DNA of 64,000 nt, taken from positions 62,001 through 126,000 of IMG/VR virus record IMGVR_UViG_3300035663_000001; one strand, given 5' to 3'. Shown piece after piece: positions 32,750 through 39,223 of this stretch. Source of the DNA: a virus. Position 1 is the first letter of the stretch; the number at the start of each line of letters is the position of its first letter. Below the pieces are notes generated by a model, which was not told the origin of the DNA, made no database searches, and saw only the letters and a list, made by a program, of their open reading frames with translations. A program made the position numbers and the translations under genes.

Positions 32750-33463
32750 ATGACTAAACCAAATTTTTCTTCCATCAATATGATTATTGACCAAAGCGGC
32801 TCGATGGCTCATCTATCTAAAGATACCATTGGAAGCTTTAATAACTTTTTAGCGGAACAAAAACTTGTTCCGGGTGAAGCGGCGTTAACTGTTACCACTT
32901 TTAATTATACTCCTCATACCCTTCATGATTTTGTTAACTTAACCGAAGTTCCAGATCTTACCCCAGAAACCTACCAACCGTCTGGTGGTACCGCTTTGCT
33001 CGATGCCATTGGATTAACCATGGATACTTTAGGCCAAAAGCTAGCCGCGATGGCCGAACCAGATCGACCCTCTAAAGTATTGTTTGTCATTATTACTGAT
33101 GGAGAAGAGAACTCTTCTAGAAAATATACTTTGTCTAAAATAAAAGACATGATTGAGCATCAACGTCAAGTATATTCTTGGGAGTTTATTTTCTTAGGAG
33201 CTAATATTGATGCCGTCTCAGTGGGATCTTCTTTAGGAGTGGCGGCGAATAATTCTTTTAATTATAGTTCCGATTCGATCGGAATTCGTAACGTCTATAA
33301 AGGTATTAGTGCCACTACTCAAAGTTTCCGATCAGGTTCAGGGTCTAGTACGTTTACAAGTAACTTTACCGCTACTACTACCTCTAGTAAGACAAATTCT
33401 CAGCAAAAAAATACTGTTCTTGCTAGAGATAGTCGGGGCAGATTTGTTAAAGTAACAAACTAA
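32750..33463 (+). CDS. von Willebrand factor A domain protein
   Basis: 237 residues. MIDAS D-Q-S-G-S-M, then S-G-G-T-A-L and I-I-T-D-G-E-E-N, all the metal-site loops of a functional vWA domain. A Ser/Thr-rich linker leads to the basic end R-D-S-R-G-R-F-V-K. It may work with the vWA-bearing Ro60 two genes upstream. Confidence 0.85.
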   Translation: MTKPNFSSINMIIDQSGSMAHLSKDTIGSFNNFLAEQKLVPGEAALTVTTFNYTPHTLHDFVNLTEVPDLTPETYQPSGGTALLDAIGLTMDTLGQKLAAMAEPDRPSKVLFVIITDGEENSSRKYTLSKIKDMIEHQRQVYSWEFIFLGANIDAVSVGSSLGVAANNSFNYSSDSIGIRNVYKGISATTQSFRSGSGSSTFTSNFTATTTSSKTNSQQKNTVLARDSRGRFVKVTN

Positions 33464-33480
33464 TCTACTAATTATTAAAT

Positions 33481-33548
33481 ATTCTGCCATGGAACCATGG
33501 CAGAATCCTAAATTAACGTTGGGCGAACGTTGTATAACTTTCGCCCAA
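33481..33548 (+). promoter_or_regulatory. Two hairpins over the start of the peptidase gene
   Basis: A perfect 12-bp stem (ATTCTGCCATGG at 33481-33492, loop AA, CCATGGCAGAAT at 33495-33506) encloses the start codon at 33489. A second 9-bp stem TTGGGCGAA (33519-33527) / TTCGCCCAA (33540-33548) follows inside the reading frame. Such structure would hide the start codon in mRNA. Confidence 0.65.
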
Positions 33549-34187
33549 CAAGAATTAGCTAATAAAGTAGCAGAAGATAAACCTAATTCTTTTACTTCTC
33601 CTCGTATTAGAGAATACTTTTCTATTTGCACCCGATTAGTTAATGGAAAAGAATTTCCTATTGGAAAAACATTTAGGGTGGGTAATTGGTGTAGTGCCGC
33701 AGTCTCTTTTACCTTATCACAATCACTTTTGCCTCACGAAACTCCTCCTCATGGCTTTCGTTTAGGGGTAGTAGAAATAATAGCTGATATGCAAAAACTT
33801 GATACTTATCGGCCACTTAGCGAAGTTAAAAATGGAAATTATCAGATAAAAGTAGGAGACCCTGTTTTTTTTGATCGTAGTCGCCCCAATGAGCCACATA
33901 CCGCTTGGTTTCGTCATATTGGTTTTGTCTTAGATCCTGGCTCAGGAGATGCTGCTAAATTTACTTGTATTTCTGGAAATAGTTTGGGTAAATGGAGAAT
34001 TACTCATCATCATTATCATCAACCAGCTTTACTAGGATTTGGAGAGTATTCGTCAGTTATACCAGCGATCTCCCTTCCTGTTAATACTCCATGGGACCAA
34101 GTTAATATTCAAGACTTAGCTCCACTAGAAGATACTGGTCAAGGTTTAGATGCCAGCGATTTCTGGGATCTTTTCAGTGAACCCTAA
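33489..34187 (+). CDS. NlpC/P60- or CHAP-like peptidase
   Basis: 232 residues. Candidate catalytic Cys in V-G-N-W-C-S-A-A-V-S-F (about residue 65), a G-D-P-V-F-F-D-R strand, and a His in W-F-R-H-I-G-F-V (about 141). This is the order seen in cysteine peptidases that cut peptidoglycan peptides. Possible lysis enzyme, though no holin is apparent nearby. No Shine-Dalgarno sequence precedes the start, which lies in a hairpin. Confidence 0.65.
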   Translation: MEPWQNPKLTLGERCITFAQQELANKVAEDKPNSFTSPRIREYFSICTRLVNGKEFPIGKTFRVGNWCSAAVSFTLSQSLLPHETPPHGFRLGVVEIIADMQKLDTYRPLSEVKNGNYQIKVGDPVFFDRSRPNEPHTAWFRHIGFVLDPGSGDAAKFTCISGNSLGKWRITHHHYHQPALLGFGEYSSVIPAISLPVNTPWDQVNIQDLAPLEDTGQGLDASDFWDLFSEP

Positions 34188-34195
34188 TATCTCGA

Positions 34196-34250
34196 TTCTA
34201 GTGTGGCTGGAATCCCAGCGACTAAATTTTTTCACACACCCCTAAGTATG
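34196..34250 (+). promoter_or_regulatory. G element, copy 4
   Basis: Core CCCAGCGACTAAATTTT at 34214-34230. GTGTG (34201-34205) pairs with CACAC (34233-34237) around an inner GCTGG/CCAGC hairpin. CCCCTAAGTA follows. It lies just upstream of the promoter of the tRNA array. Confidence 0.6.
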
Positions 34251-34283
34251 CAACTTGTCAGTATTAAAAAAAATAAACAGCCC

Positions 34284-34313
34284 TTGACAATCTTCACTTT
34301 GAGGTTATATTAT
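34284..34313 (+). promoter_or_regulatory. Promoter of the tRNA array
   Basis: TTGACA (34284-34289) and TATATT (34306-34311, spacer 16) or TATTAT (34308-34313, spacer 18). An almost identical copy stands at 44616. It precedes tRNA-Tyr by about 50 bases. Confidence 0.75.
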
Positions 34314-34366
34314 AGGGCATAATAAGTCATATTAATATTGCTTATTTTCCCACTCTGGGAAATTAT

Positions 34367-34453
34367 CCCGTCTGACTAGATCCCTGGGAGGATCCGCTGT
34401 CTGTAAAACAGTTGCCAATGAGCTAAGTGGTTCGATTCCCCCAGACGGGACCA
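34367..34453 (+). tRNA. tRNA-Tyr (GTA)
   Basis: 87 bases with a long variable arm, as in bacterial tRNA-Tyr. Acceptor CCCGTCT/AGACGGG with encoded CCA; anticodon loop CTGTAAA. The T stem has mismatches. First gene of the array. Confidence 0.8.
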
Positions 34454-34498
34454 TACAACAAATTAAGGTTGTTGTTCCTTTATAATATAATAATTCAT

Positions 34499-34574
34499 CG
34501 AGGATGAAGTGTAACCTGGTAGCACCCGTCGTCTGGACCGACGTAGAGACGTTCAAATCGTACATCCTCGACCA
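34499..34574 (+). tRNA. tRNA-Pro (TGG)
   Basis: Acceptor CGAGGAT/ATCCTCG with the C1-G72 pair usual for tRNA-Pro, and encoded CCA. Anticodon loop TCTGGAC reads TGG but has C in place of the near-universal T33, an oddity that might affect function. Confidence 0.75.
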
Positions 34575-34595
34575 ACATCTGATATATGTTCCAAC

Positions 34596-35498
34596 ATGGA
34601 ACTATCTGACGATGAATTGATAAATATCATACATGCAGCTACTTGCAAATCCGATCTAGCTAGAAAATTAGGATTTACTTACTTTAATGGTAAAGTTTGG
34701 AAATCGATTCAGCAAATAATTGATCGACTACAAGTTTCTACACAACATTTTGATGCAACAGCAACTCGTCGTTCTCAAAGAACTCACGATCGGACGACAA
34801 AATCTTGTCCGATTTGTTTTAATAGTTTTTCTACTCTTTCTAAAAATAGAAAGATAACCTGTTCTTATTCTTGTGCTAATCGTTTCTTTAAGAAACGAGT
34901 CTCTACTATTTCTAGTAGATTAAAAAAATCTCATACTTTATTAAAGTTACATGGTTCCACTAAACGTACAACCATACTTAATGGTGAAGTACAGTATACC
35001 TTAAATTGTCAAGTATGTAACAAAGAATTCTTTTCAGGCAAATCAATTACTAAAACTTGTTCTCCAGATTGTTTGTGTTATTTAAAAAATAATCCGTCTC
35101 CATTGACTAGGCAAAAAATTTCTCAAGCTATTAAGAAAAGAGTAGCGTTAGGTATTCATCCTGGCTGGGCCACTCGGAATAAATTGATTCCGTCATATCC
35201 AGAAAAATATGTAGCCTCCATTTTAGATGAATTGAATGTTAATTATATTAGGGAATTAAAGGTGAATAAATGGTTTATTGATTTTACAATTCCTGATTCT
35301 AAAATTGCATTAGAGGTAGATGGCAAGCAACATAATCTTCCAGAAAGAAAAAAGTCTGATTTCAATAAAGATACCTACCTATCTCAAGTAGGATGGCAAG
35401 TGCATCGAATTCCCTGGACTGGGATTAGAAATCTAGAAGATAGAGAAAAGTTATTGAATCAAATAAAATCCTTAATTCCATTAAATACTGGAAACTAG
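34596..35498 (+). CDS. Homing endonuclease with zinc fingers and a Vsr/DUF559-like nuclease domain
   Basis: 300 residues. The N-terminal helix-turn domain (LSDDELINIIHAATCKSD ... RLQVSTQHF) is shared with the HNH gene at 36029. Two Cys4-type fingers follow (C-P-I-C ... C-S-Y-S-C and C-Q-V-C ... C-S-P-D-C). The C-terminal nuclease (W-F-I-D-F-T-I-P, then A-L-E-V-D-G-K-Q-H, and G-W-Q-V-H-R-I-P-W) is the compact fold of the very-short-patch-repair and EDxHD enzymes. Its place between tRNA genes fits a mobile gene. Confidence 0.8.
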   Translation: MELSDDELINIIHAATCKSDLARKLGFTYFNGKVWKSIQQIIDRLQVSTQHFDATATRRSQRTHDRTTKSCPICFNSFSTLSKNRKITCSYSCANRFFKKRVSTISSRLKKSHTLLKLHGSTKRTTILNGEVQYTLNCQVCNKEFFSGKSITKTCSPDCLCYLKNNPSPLTRQKISQAIKKRVALGIHPGWATRNKLIPSYPEKYVASILDELNVNYIRELKVNKWFIDFTIPDSKIALEVDGKQHNLPERKKSDFNKDTYLSQVGWQVHRIPWTGIRNLEDREKLLNQIKSLIPLNTGN

Positions 35499-35525
35499 AA
35501 TGTCTAATTATAATCTAATAAATAT

Positions 35526-35601
35526 GGTCCTATCTTCTAATGGTTAAGATGAAAGACTTTCAATCTTTTAATGTCGAGTTCGATTCTCACTAGGATCGCC
35601 A
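35526..35601 (+). tRNA. tRNA-Glu (TTC)
   Basis: Acceptor GGTCCTA/TAGGATC, discriminator G and CCA. Anticodon stem AAAGA/TCTTT with loop CTTTCAA. Confidence 0.9.
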
Positions 35602-35605
35602 ATAA

Positions 35606-35681
35606 GCAACTATAGTGTTTAATGATAGCATTCCTGACTTCCACTCAGAGGGTGTGGGTTTGAATCCCACTAGTTGCTCCA
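35606..35681 (+). tRNA. tRNA-Gly (TCC)
   Basis: Acceptor GCAACTA/TAGTTGC, discriminator T and CCA. Loop CTTCCAC gives TCC. T stem GTGGG/CCCAC. Only 4 bases after tRNA-Glu. Confidence 0.9.
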
Positions 35682-35696
35682 AATTTTAAATATTAT

Positions 35697-35773
35697 CGGG
35701 AGCAGGGAGGAAGGGTGTTCCTCGGAGTTCTTATAAAGCTCTAAAACGGGTTCAAGTCCCGATGTCCCGACCA
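35697..35773 (+). tRNA. tRNA-Ile (TAT)
   Basis: Anticodon loop CTTATAA in stem GAGTT/AGCTC; T arm CGGG/CCCG; CCA encoded. Acceptor pairing is only 5 bp (CGGGA/TCCCG). It would read AUA codons, which are frequent in an AT-rich genome. Confidence 0.7.
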
Positions 35774-35794
35774 TGTCATCTCAAATGACAAATA

Positions 35795-35824
35795 ATGGAA
35801 GCTAGAATCCTTAAATATCTAGAC
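35795..35824 (+). ncRNA. E element, copy 1
   Basis: CTAGA (35802-35806) pairs with TCTAG (35818-35822) around the conserved loop ATCCTTAAATA. Preceded by ATGGAAG and by a small hairpin that follows the tRNA-Ile CCA. It could also be read as a 14-codon peptide starting MEARILKYLD. Confidence 0.55.
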
Positions 35825-35867
35825 AAAGCGGGTAAATAATAAAACAAATACTTAAAGAAGTAAATAT

Positions 35868-35950
35868 GGCCTAGTGGCGGAATGGCAGACGCGCCTGACT
35901 TAAGATCAGGTACCCTTTCGGGTGTGGGGGTTCAAGTCCCTCCTGGGCTA
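35868..35950 (+). tRNA. tRNA-Leu (TAA)
   Basis: Class II tRNA with long variable arm; acceptor GGCCTAG/CTGGGCT; loop CTTAAGA. The 3' end reads ACTA, so CCA is not encoded and must be added or repaired. Confidence 0.9.
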
Positions 35951-35952
35951 CT

Positions 35953-36020
35953 AAATGTGATGAATGCATTTATGGATTACATTAGGATAAAAATCTATAA
36001 AAATTTTAGTCATCACATTT
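35953..36020 (+). ncRNA. F element, copy 1
   Basis: Outer stem AAATGTGATGA (35953-35963) / TCATCACATTT (36010-36020); inner stem TATGGATT/AATCTATA. Internal loop strands ATGC and AATTTTAG, and an apical TTACAT...GGATAAA, are shared with copies 2 and 3. Confidence 0.6.
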
Positions 36021-36028
36021 ATTTTTAA

Positions 36029-36502
36029 ATGGCTAAATCGAAAATATCAGATCTCGAGTTTATCGAGTTAGTTAATCGCTCTACCTCTATTGCAGAGGTA
36101 TTACTAGCACAAAACTTAACTCCGGCTGGAGGAAATTATAAATCCTTCTATGCTAGAATCAAACGATTACAAGTATCCCTTGACCATTTTACTGGTCAAG
36201 GTCATTTACAAGGGAAGACGCATTCTTGGAATGCTAAGATTCCACTGTCAGAAATCTTAGTAGAAAATAGTAACTTTAATACCTATCATCTCAAAAATAG
36301 ATTATTGAAGGAGAAAATACTCAATTATCGTTGTAGTCAGTGTGGGATTGTTGATTGGCAAGGTAAACCAATTTCTTTACATTTAGATCATATTGATGGT
36401 AATAATACCAATCACTCTCTCTCTAATTTAAGAATATTGTGTCCTAATTGTCATTCGCAAACTCCAACTTATTGTGTTAAAAAACAGATGTTAAATATCT
36501 AG
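36029..36502 (+). CDS. HNH homing endonuclease
   Basis: 157 residues. The N-terminal domain (SDLEFIELVNRSTSIAEVLL ... RLQVSLDHF) matches the start of the gene at 34596. The C-terminal HNH module has C-S-Q-C-G, L-H-L-D-H-I-D-G-N-N, L-S-N-L-R-I-L and C-P-N-C-H-S. It nicks or cuts DNA near tRNA genes, probably to spread itself. The coding end overlaps a TTAAATATCTAGA string like that of the E element. Confidence 0.88.
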   Translation: MAKSKISDLEFIELVNRSTSIAEVLLAQNLTPAGGNYKSFYARIKRLQVSLDHFTGQGHLQGKTHSWNAKIPLSEILVENSNFNTYHLKNRLLKEKILNYRCSQCGIVDWQGKPISLHLDHIDGNNTNHSLSNLRILCPNCHSQTPTYCVKKQMLNI

Positions 36503-36515
36503 AACAGTAAAATAT

Positions 36516-36601
36516 GGCCTAGTGGCGGAATGGCAGACGCACCTAACTCAAGATTAGGTACCTTTTCGGGTGTGGGGGTTCAAGTCCCTCCTGGGCTACC
36601 A
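36516..36601 (+). tRNA. tRNA-Leu (CAA)
   Basis: Nearly identical to the tRNA-Leu at 35868 but with loop CTCAAGA and an encoded CCA; the anticodon stem has compensating changes (CTAA/TTAG for CTGA/TCAG). Clearly a duplicated gene with a shifted anticodon. Confidence 0.9.
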
Positions 36602-36624
36602 TCATCCATCTTGGATGATAAATA

Positions 36625-36654
36625 ATGGAAGCTAGAATCCTTAAATATCTAGAC
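36625..36654 (+). ncRNA. E element, copy 2
   Basis: Same 30 bases as copy 1. Preceded by hairpin ATCATCCA/TGGATGAT directly after the tRNA-Leu CCA. Followed 26 bases later by H element copy 1. Confidence 0.55.
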
Positions 36655-36680
36655 GACTACTAAGTGCGATGAAAGCCTTT

Positions 36681-36700
36681 ATTGCTCCATTAGTGGAGAC
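36681..36700 (+). ncRNA. H element, copy 1
   Basis: ATTG, then stem CTCCA/TGGAG with loop TTAG, then AC. One of four copies; lies 30 bases upstream of tRNA-Asn. Confidence 0.5.
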
Positions 36701-36730
36701 AGACTACACGATATCTATTGAATAGATTAT

Positions 36731-36803
36731 TCTACTTTAGCTCAGCGGTAGTAGCAGCGGCCTGTTAAGCCGTGGGTCCCAGGTTCAAATCCTGGAAGTA
36801 GAG
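36731..36803 (+). tRNA. tRNA-Asn (GTT)
   Basis: Acceptor TCTACTT/AAGTAGA, discriminator G, loop CTGTTAA. CCA is not encoded (GCAAG follows). Confidence 0.9.
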
Positions 36804-36808
36804 CAAGT

Positions 36809-36878
36809 ATATAGTGAATGCCGTAATTGATTACATTTAATTGGATAAAAACATCAATTACAATTTTTGTCATTATAT
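36809..36878 (+). ncRNA. F element, copy 2
   Basis: Outer stem ATATAGTGA (36809-36817) / TCATTATAT (36870-36878) with one G-U pair; inner stem GTAATTGAT/ATCAATTAC. Sequence of both stems differs from copy 1 while pairing is kept. Confidence 0.65.
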
Positions 36879-36882
36879 ATTA

Positions 36883-36912
36883 ATGGAAGCTAGAATCCCT
36901 AAATATCTAGAC
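36883..36912 (+). ncRNA. E element, copy 3
   Basis: As copy 1 with one loop change (CCTTA to CCCTA). It follows F copy 2 by 4 bases and leads into the tRNA-like sequence. Confidence 0.55.
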
Positions 36913-36925
36913 AGGCAGCTGTCTT

Positions 36926-36994
36926 GCCAATAGAGATAGATTTTTAATCTCTTAAAAGAAGACTAAAGCCGATCGTAACGGCTAGTTGGCGCCA
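36926..36994 (+). ncRNA. Degenerate tRNA-like RNA ending in CCA
   Basis: Acceptor GCCAAT/GTTGGC (6 bp), T arm AGCCG/CGGCT with loop ATCGTAA, then G-CCA. The 34 bases between cannot hold both D and anticodon arms; they form GAGAT/ATCTC instead. A D-armless reading would give loop TTTTTAA (anticodon TTT, Lys). Either a decayed tRNA-Lys or a tRNA mimic such as bacterial YrlA-type Y RNA. Confidence 0.4.
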
Positions 36995-37007
36995 TTTTAA
37001 AATTAAA

Positions 37008-37072
37008 TATAATGAATGCCGTAATTGATTACATCGGATTAAATTATATCAATTACAATTTTTGTCATTATA
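37008..37072 (+). ncRNA. F element, copy 3
   Basis: Outer stem TATAATGA (37008-37015) / TCATTATA (37065-37072); inner stem GTAATTGAT/ATCAATTAC; internal strands ATGCC and AATTTTTG as in copy 2. Confidence 0.65.
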
Positions 37073-37108
37073 GTTATTAACTATATTTGAAAATATAGCT
37101 TATCATAA

Positions 37109-37182
37109 GCTAACGTAGCTCAATGGTAGAGCCCTGTTTTGTAAACAGGCGGTTGGCGGTTCGAGTCCGTTCGTTAGCTCCA
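37109..37182 (+). tRNA. tRNA-Thr (TGT)
   Basis: Acceptor GCTAACG/CGTTAGC, discriminator T and CCA; anticodon stem CCTGT/ACAGG with loop TTTGTAA; T arm GGCGG/CCGTT region. Confidence 0.9.
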
Positions 37183-37201
37183 GATATTAAATATTTTTAA
37201 T

Positions 37202-37249
37202 CGGCCATTCGTACAAAAGTTAAGTGTCACTGTCTGATAAGCAGTAGAG
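37202..37249 (+). pseudogene. 5' half of a split tRNA-Ile (GAT)
   Basis: CGGCCAT acceptor strand, D arm GTAC/GTGT, and anticodon stem ACTGT/GCAGT with loop CTGATAA (GAT). The gene breaks off in the variable loop where the IS607-type element begins; the matching 3' half is at 39176-39206. Confidence 0.65.
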
Positions 37250-37274
37250 TTAACATAAATATATAAAAATATAT

Positions 37275-38534
37275 TTAGTTTTTGTTTGTGCCAGGGACTC
37301 TAAGCTCCTGACCAGTATTATCAAATAAACCTTCTGATTTCCAATAGAAACTAGATAGTTTCGATAAATACTGCCGAAAATAAAATCGTATTTCAGGAAG
37401 ATCTATTTCATGATTAAGTGCCGCATTTAAATCTGCATCTATATGCAACTTGCACTCTTTACATTTATATTCCTTACCTTTGCGATTTGCTTTTCGTACT
37501 ATTCCGCATCCAGAACATCTCTGAGACCGATATGGACTGGATTGTAGATTCAGTTGGACCCCAACCTCTTCTAAAACTTTTGTTATTTTATTATGAATTA
37601 AAAGATTGCTCCAAGCAGACATTTTTCTGCTAGTTCTTTTTCCTCGTTTAATATCATACACATGTTCAAGATTGACTTGACCAATATCTTTCCAATTTAA
37701 TTGGTTAATGGACCAATTAATAAAATTCATTCTATGATCCTGAGCTTTATTAAAAGCTTTTGATCCTTTTTTCTTTTTGGCAATTTTATTGCAAATAGAA
37801 TCTAAAGAATGACCATGATTATCTTTCTCTGGAGTTTTATGCCCATTAGATAAAGTAAGAGCTGTTTTTAATCCAGTATCTCCTCCAACAGTTTTTCCGA
37901 CCTTTTTAGTGGGAACTGGAACTTCATATCTTAATTGAATACAATTTTCTTTGATTAAAACTCCTGCCAATCTTTTTCCAGATGAAGAAATCCATTTCTG
38001 GTCTTGTTTGTGATATTTTATAGGAATTTTAACAATATCAAAACCAGTTCCATACAACTTAATAAACAAGTTAAAGTGATTTGAACTTTCTCGTATTTCT
38101 ATTTGTTTTTGAGACAGCTCTGCTTGAAAATTTGATCCAATAATTGGTTTTGTAAGTTTTAATTTTTCAAGTTTTGATTCCCAATAATTGGAAGACTTAT
38201 TCTCTTCTTTTCTTTTTTTAATAATATATAATATTTTATTTCTAATCGATACCCTGCCTTTAACGATTCCAATTGCTTGGGATAAGGCCGCAGAAAGAGC
38301 CCTGGCAGATAATTTATCATGACTTATTATTTTATAATCTAAAAATTTTGGAAGAAATAATAAATCGTCATTAATGCTCCAAATGATTCTTCCATTATGA
38401 TCTAATAATTTGTTTGACCAAATGTAATCAATATAAGACTGAACTGCAAATCGATATTCTTTCAAGAAAGAAGAAATTATTTCTTTTTTTCCAGAATTAC
38501 AATCTTGCAGATAGTGTTTCGTAGATCTAATCAC
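37275..38534 (-). CDS. tnpB: TnpB RNA-guided nuclease (IS607-associated)
   Basis: 419 residues. RuvC acidic residues in G-G-D-T-G-L-K, V-N-L-E-H-V and H-I-D-A-D-L-N-A-A-L-N; Cys4 zinc finger C-S-G-C-G ... C-K-E-C. All catalytic residues are present, so it is probably active. TnpB uses an omega RNA made from the element's 3' end to cut excised donor sites and favour element retention. Overlaps the recombinase gene by 8 bases. Confidence 0.9.
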   Translation of the reverse strand: MIRSTKHYLQDCNSGKKEIISSFLKEYRFAVQSYIDYIWSNKLLDHNGRIIWSINDDLLFLPKFLDYKIISHDKLSARALSAALSQAIGIVKGRVSIRNKILYIIKKRKEENKSSNYWESKLEKLKLTKPIIGSNFQAELSQKQIEIRESSNHFNLFIKLYGTGFDIVKIPIKYHKQDQKWISSSGKRLAGVLIKENCIQLRYEVPVPTKKVGKTVGGDTGLKTALTLSNGHKTPEKDNHGHSLDSICNKIAKKKKGSKAFNKAQDHRMNFINWSINQLNWKDIGQVNLEHVYDIKRGKRTSRKMSAWSNLLIHNKITKVLEEVGVQLNLQSSPYRSQRCSGCGIVRKANRKGKEYKCKECKLHIDADLNAALNHEIDLPEIRFYFRQYLSKLSSFYWKSEGLFDNTGQELRVPGTNKN

Positions 38535-39108
38535 TAGATTCCTCTAATGTTTTTTTAATTGCTTTTACTTTTTTAGCGCCTCTTCGTAATCCATATAGTC
38601 GACAACAAAAGGAAGTAATTATTGCAATTAAATCTTTAATTAGATCGTTTTCATCTTCTTTATCTCTGTTGATAACAACTAGATGATATCCCAGAATATT
38701 TAACAGTCTATCTAGGTAATTAAATCCAAATCTTGTTAATCTATCTTTATGTTCTACTACAATTCTTTTAGGCTCGGAATTTAATAAAAGATTTAATTGC
38801 TTTCTATTATCATTCATTCCAGAAGCAATTTCTTTATAAACTTTCTCTACTTCCCAGCCGTTGGCAGTACAAAATTGTAAACATCTTTCTATTTGTCTAT
38901 TTAAATCATCTTTCTTATTGGAAGAAGATACTCTGCAATAAACATAGGTTTTTAATGATTGATTATTTTTAACTACTGAATCTTCTTCTACTAAAATAGT
39001 TCCAGATGACAGCTGGATAACTTTTCCTGGCAACTGACCTTTTTTAAAAAGGTTAAATGCTGTCTGATAAGTTAATCCATTCTTTTTTGCCCATTGAGAT
39101 AGTTTCAT
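38527..39108 (-). CDS. tnpA: IS607-type serine recombinase (TnpA)
   Basis: 193 residues. MerR-like helix-turn-helix at the N-terminus (LSQWAKKNGLTYQTAFNLFK), then the resolvase domain with the catalytic Ser in Y-C-R-V-S-S and the D-R-L-T-R-F motif. It moves the element without long target duplication. Transcribed ahead of tnpB. Confidence 0.9.
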   Translation of the reverse strand: MKLSQWAKKNGLTYQTAFNLFKKGQLPGKVIQLSSGTILVEEDSVVKNNQSLKTYVYCRVSSSNKKDDLNRQIERCLQFCTANGWEVEKVYKEIASGMNDNRKQLNLLLNSEPKRIVVEHKDRLTRFGFNYLDRLLNILGYHLVVINRDKEDENDLIKDLIAIITSFCCRLYGLRRGAKKVKAIKKTLEESSD

Positions 39109-39175
39109 TCATTTATATGAAATTATATTAGTATAAATTTACATAAAATTATACATTTTAAATAAAATGTCTATA

Positions 39176-39206
39176 GACGATGGAGCGTTACCATCATGGC
39201 CGACCA
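39176..39206 (+). pseudogene. 3' half of the split tRNA-Ile
   Basis: T arm GATGG (39179-39183) / CCATC (39191-39195), then ATGGCCG, A and CCA (39204-39206). ATGGCCG is exactly complementary to CGGCCAT at 37202, which joins the halves into one tRNA of normal size. The T loop AGCGTTA is unusual. Confidence 0.65.
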
Positions 39207-39223
39207 CACTTTTCAGAAAGCAA

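Larger units (their letters stand above)
37250..39175 (-). mobile_element. IS607-family insertion element
   Basis: About 1.93 kb carrying a serine recombinase and a TnpB gene, both on the minus strand, bounded by the two halves of a tRNA. Exact ends are inferred from where the tRNA sequence stops and resumes. No obvious target duplication beyond AGA, consistent with IS607 elements. Confidence 0.75.

Noticed and set aside
37202-39206. Group I intron or IStron in the tRNA
   Set aside because: Nearly all of the 1.93 kb is taken by the two IS607 genes on the opposite strand, leaving no room for an intron core, and the break is in the variable loop rather than the anticodon loop.
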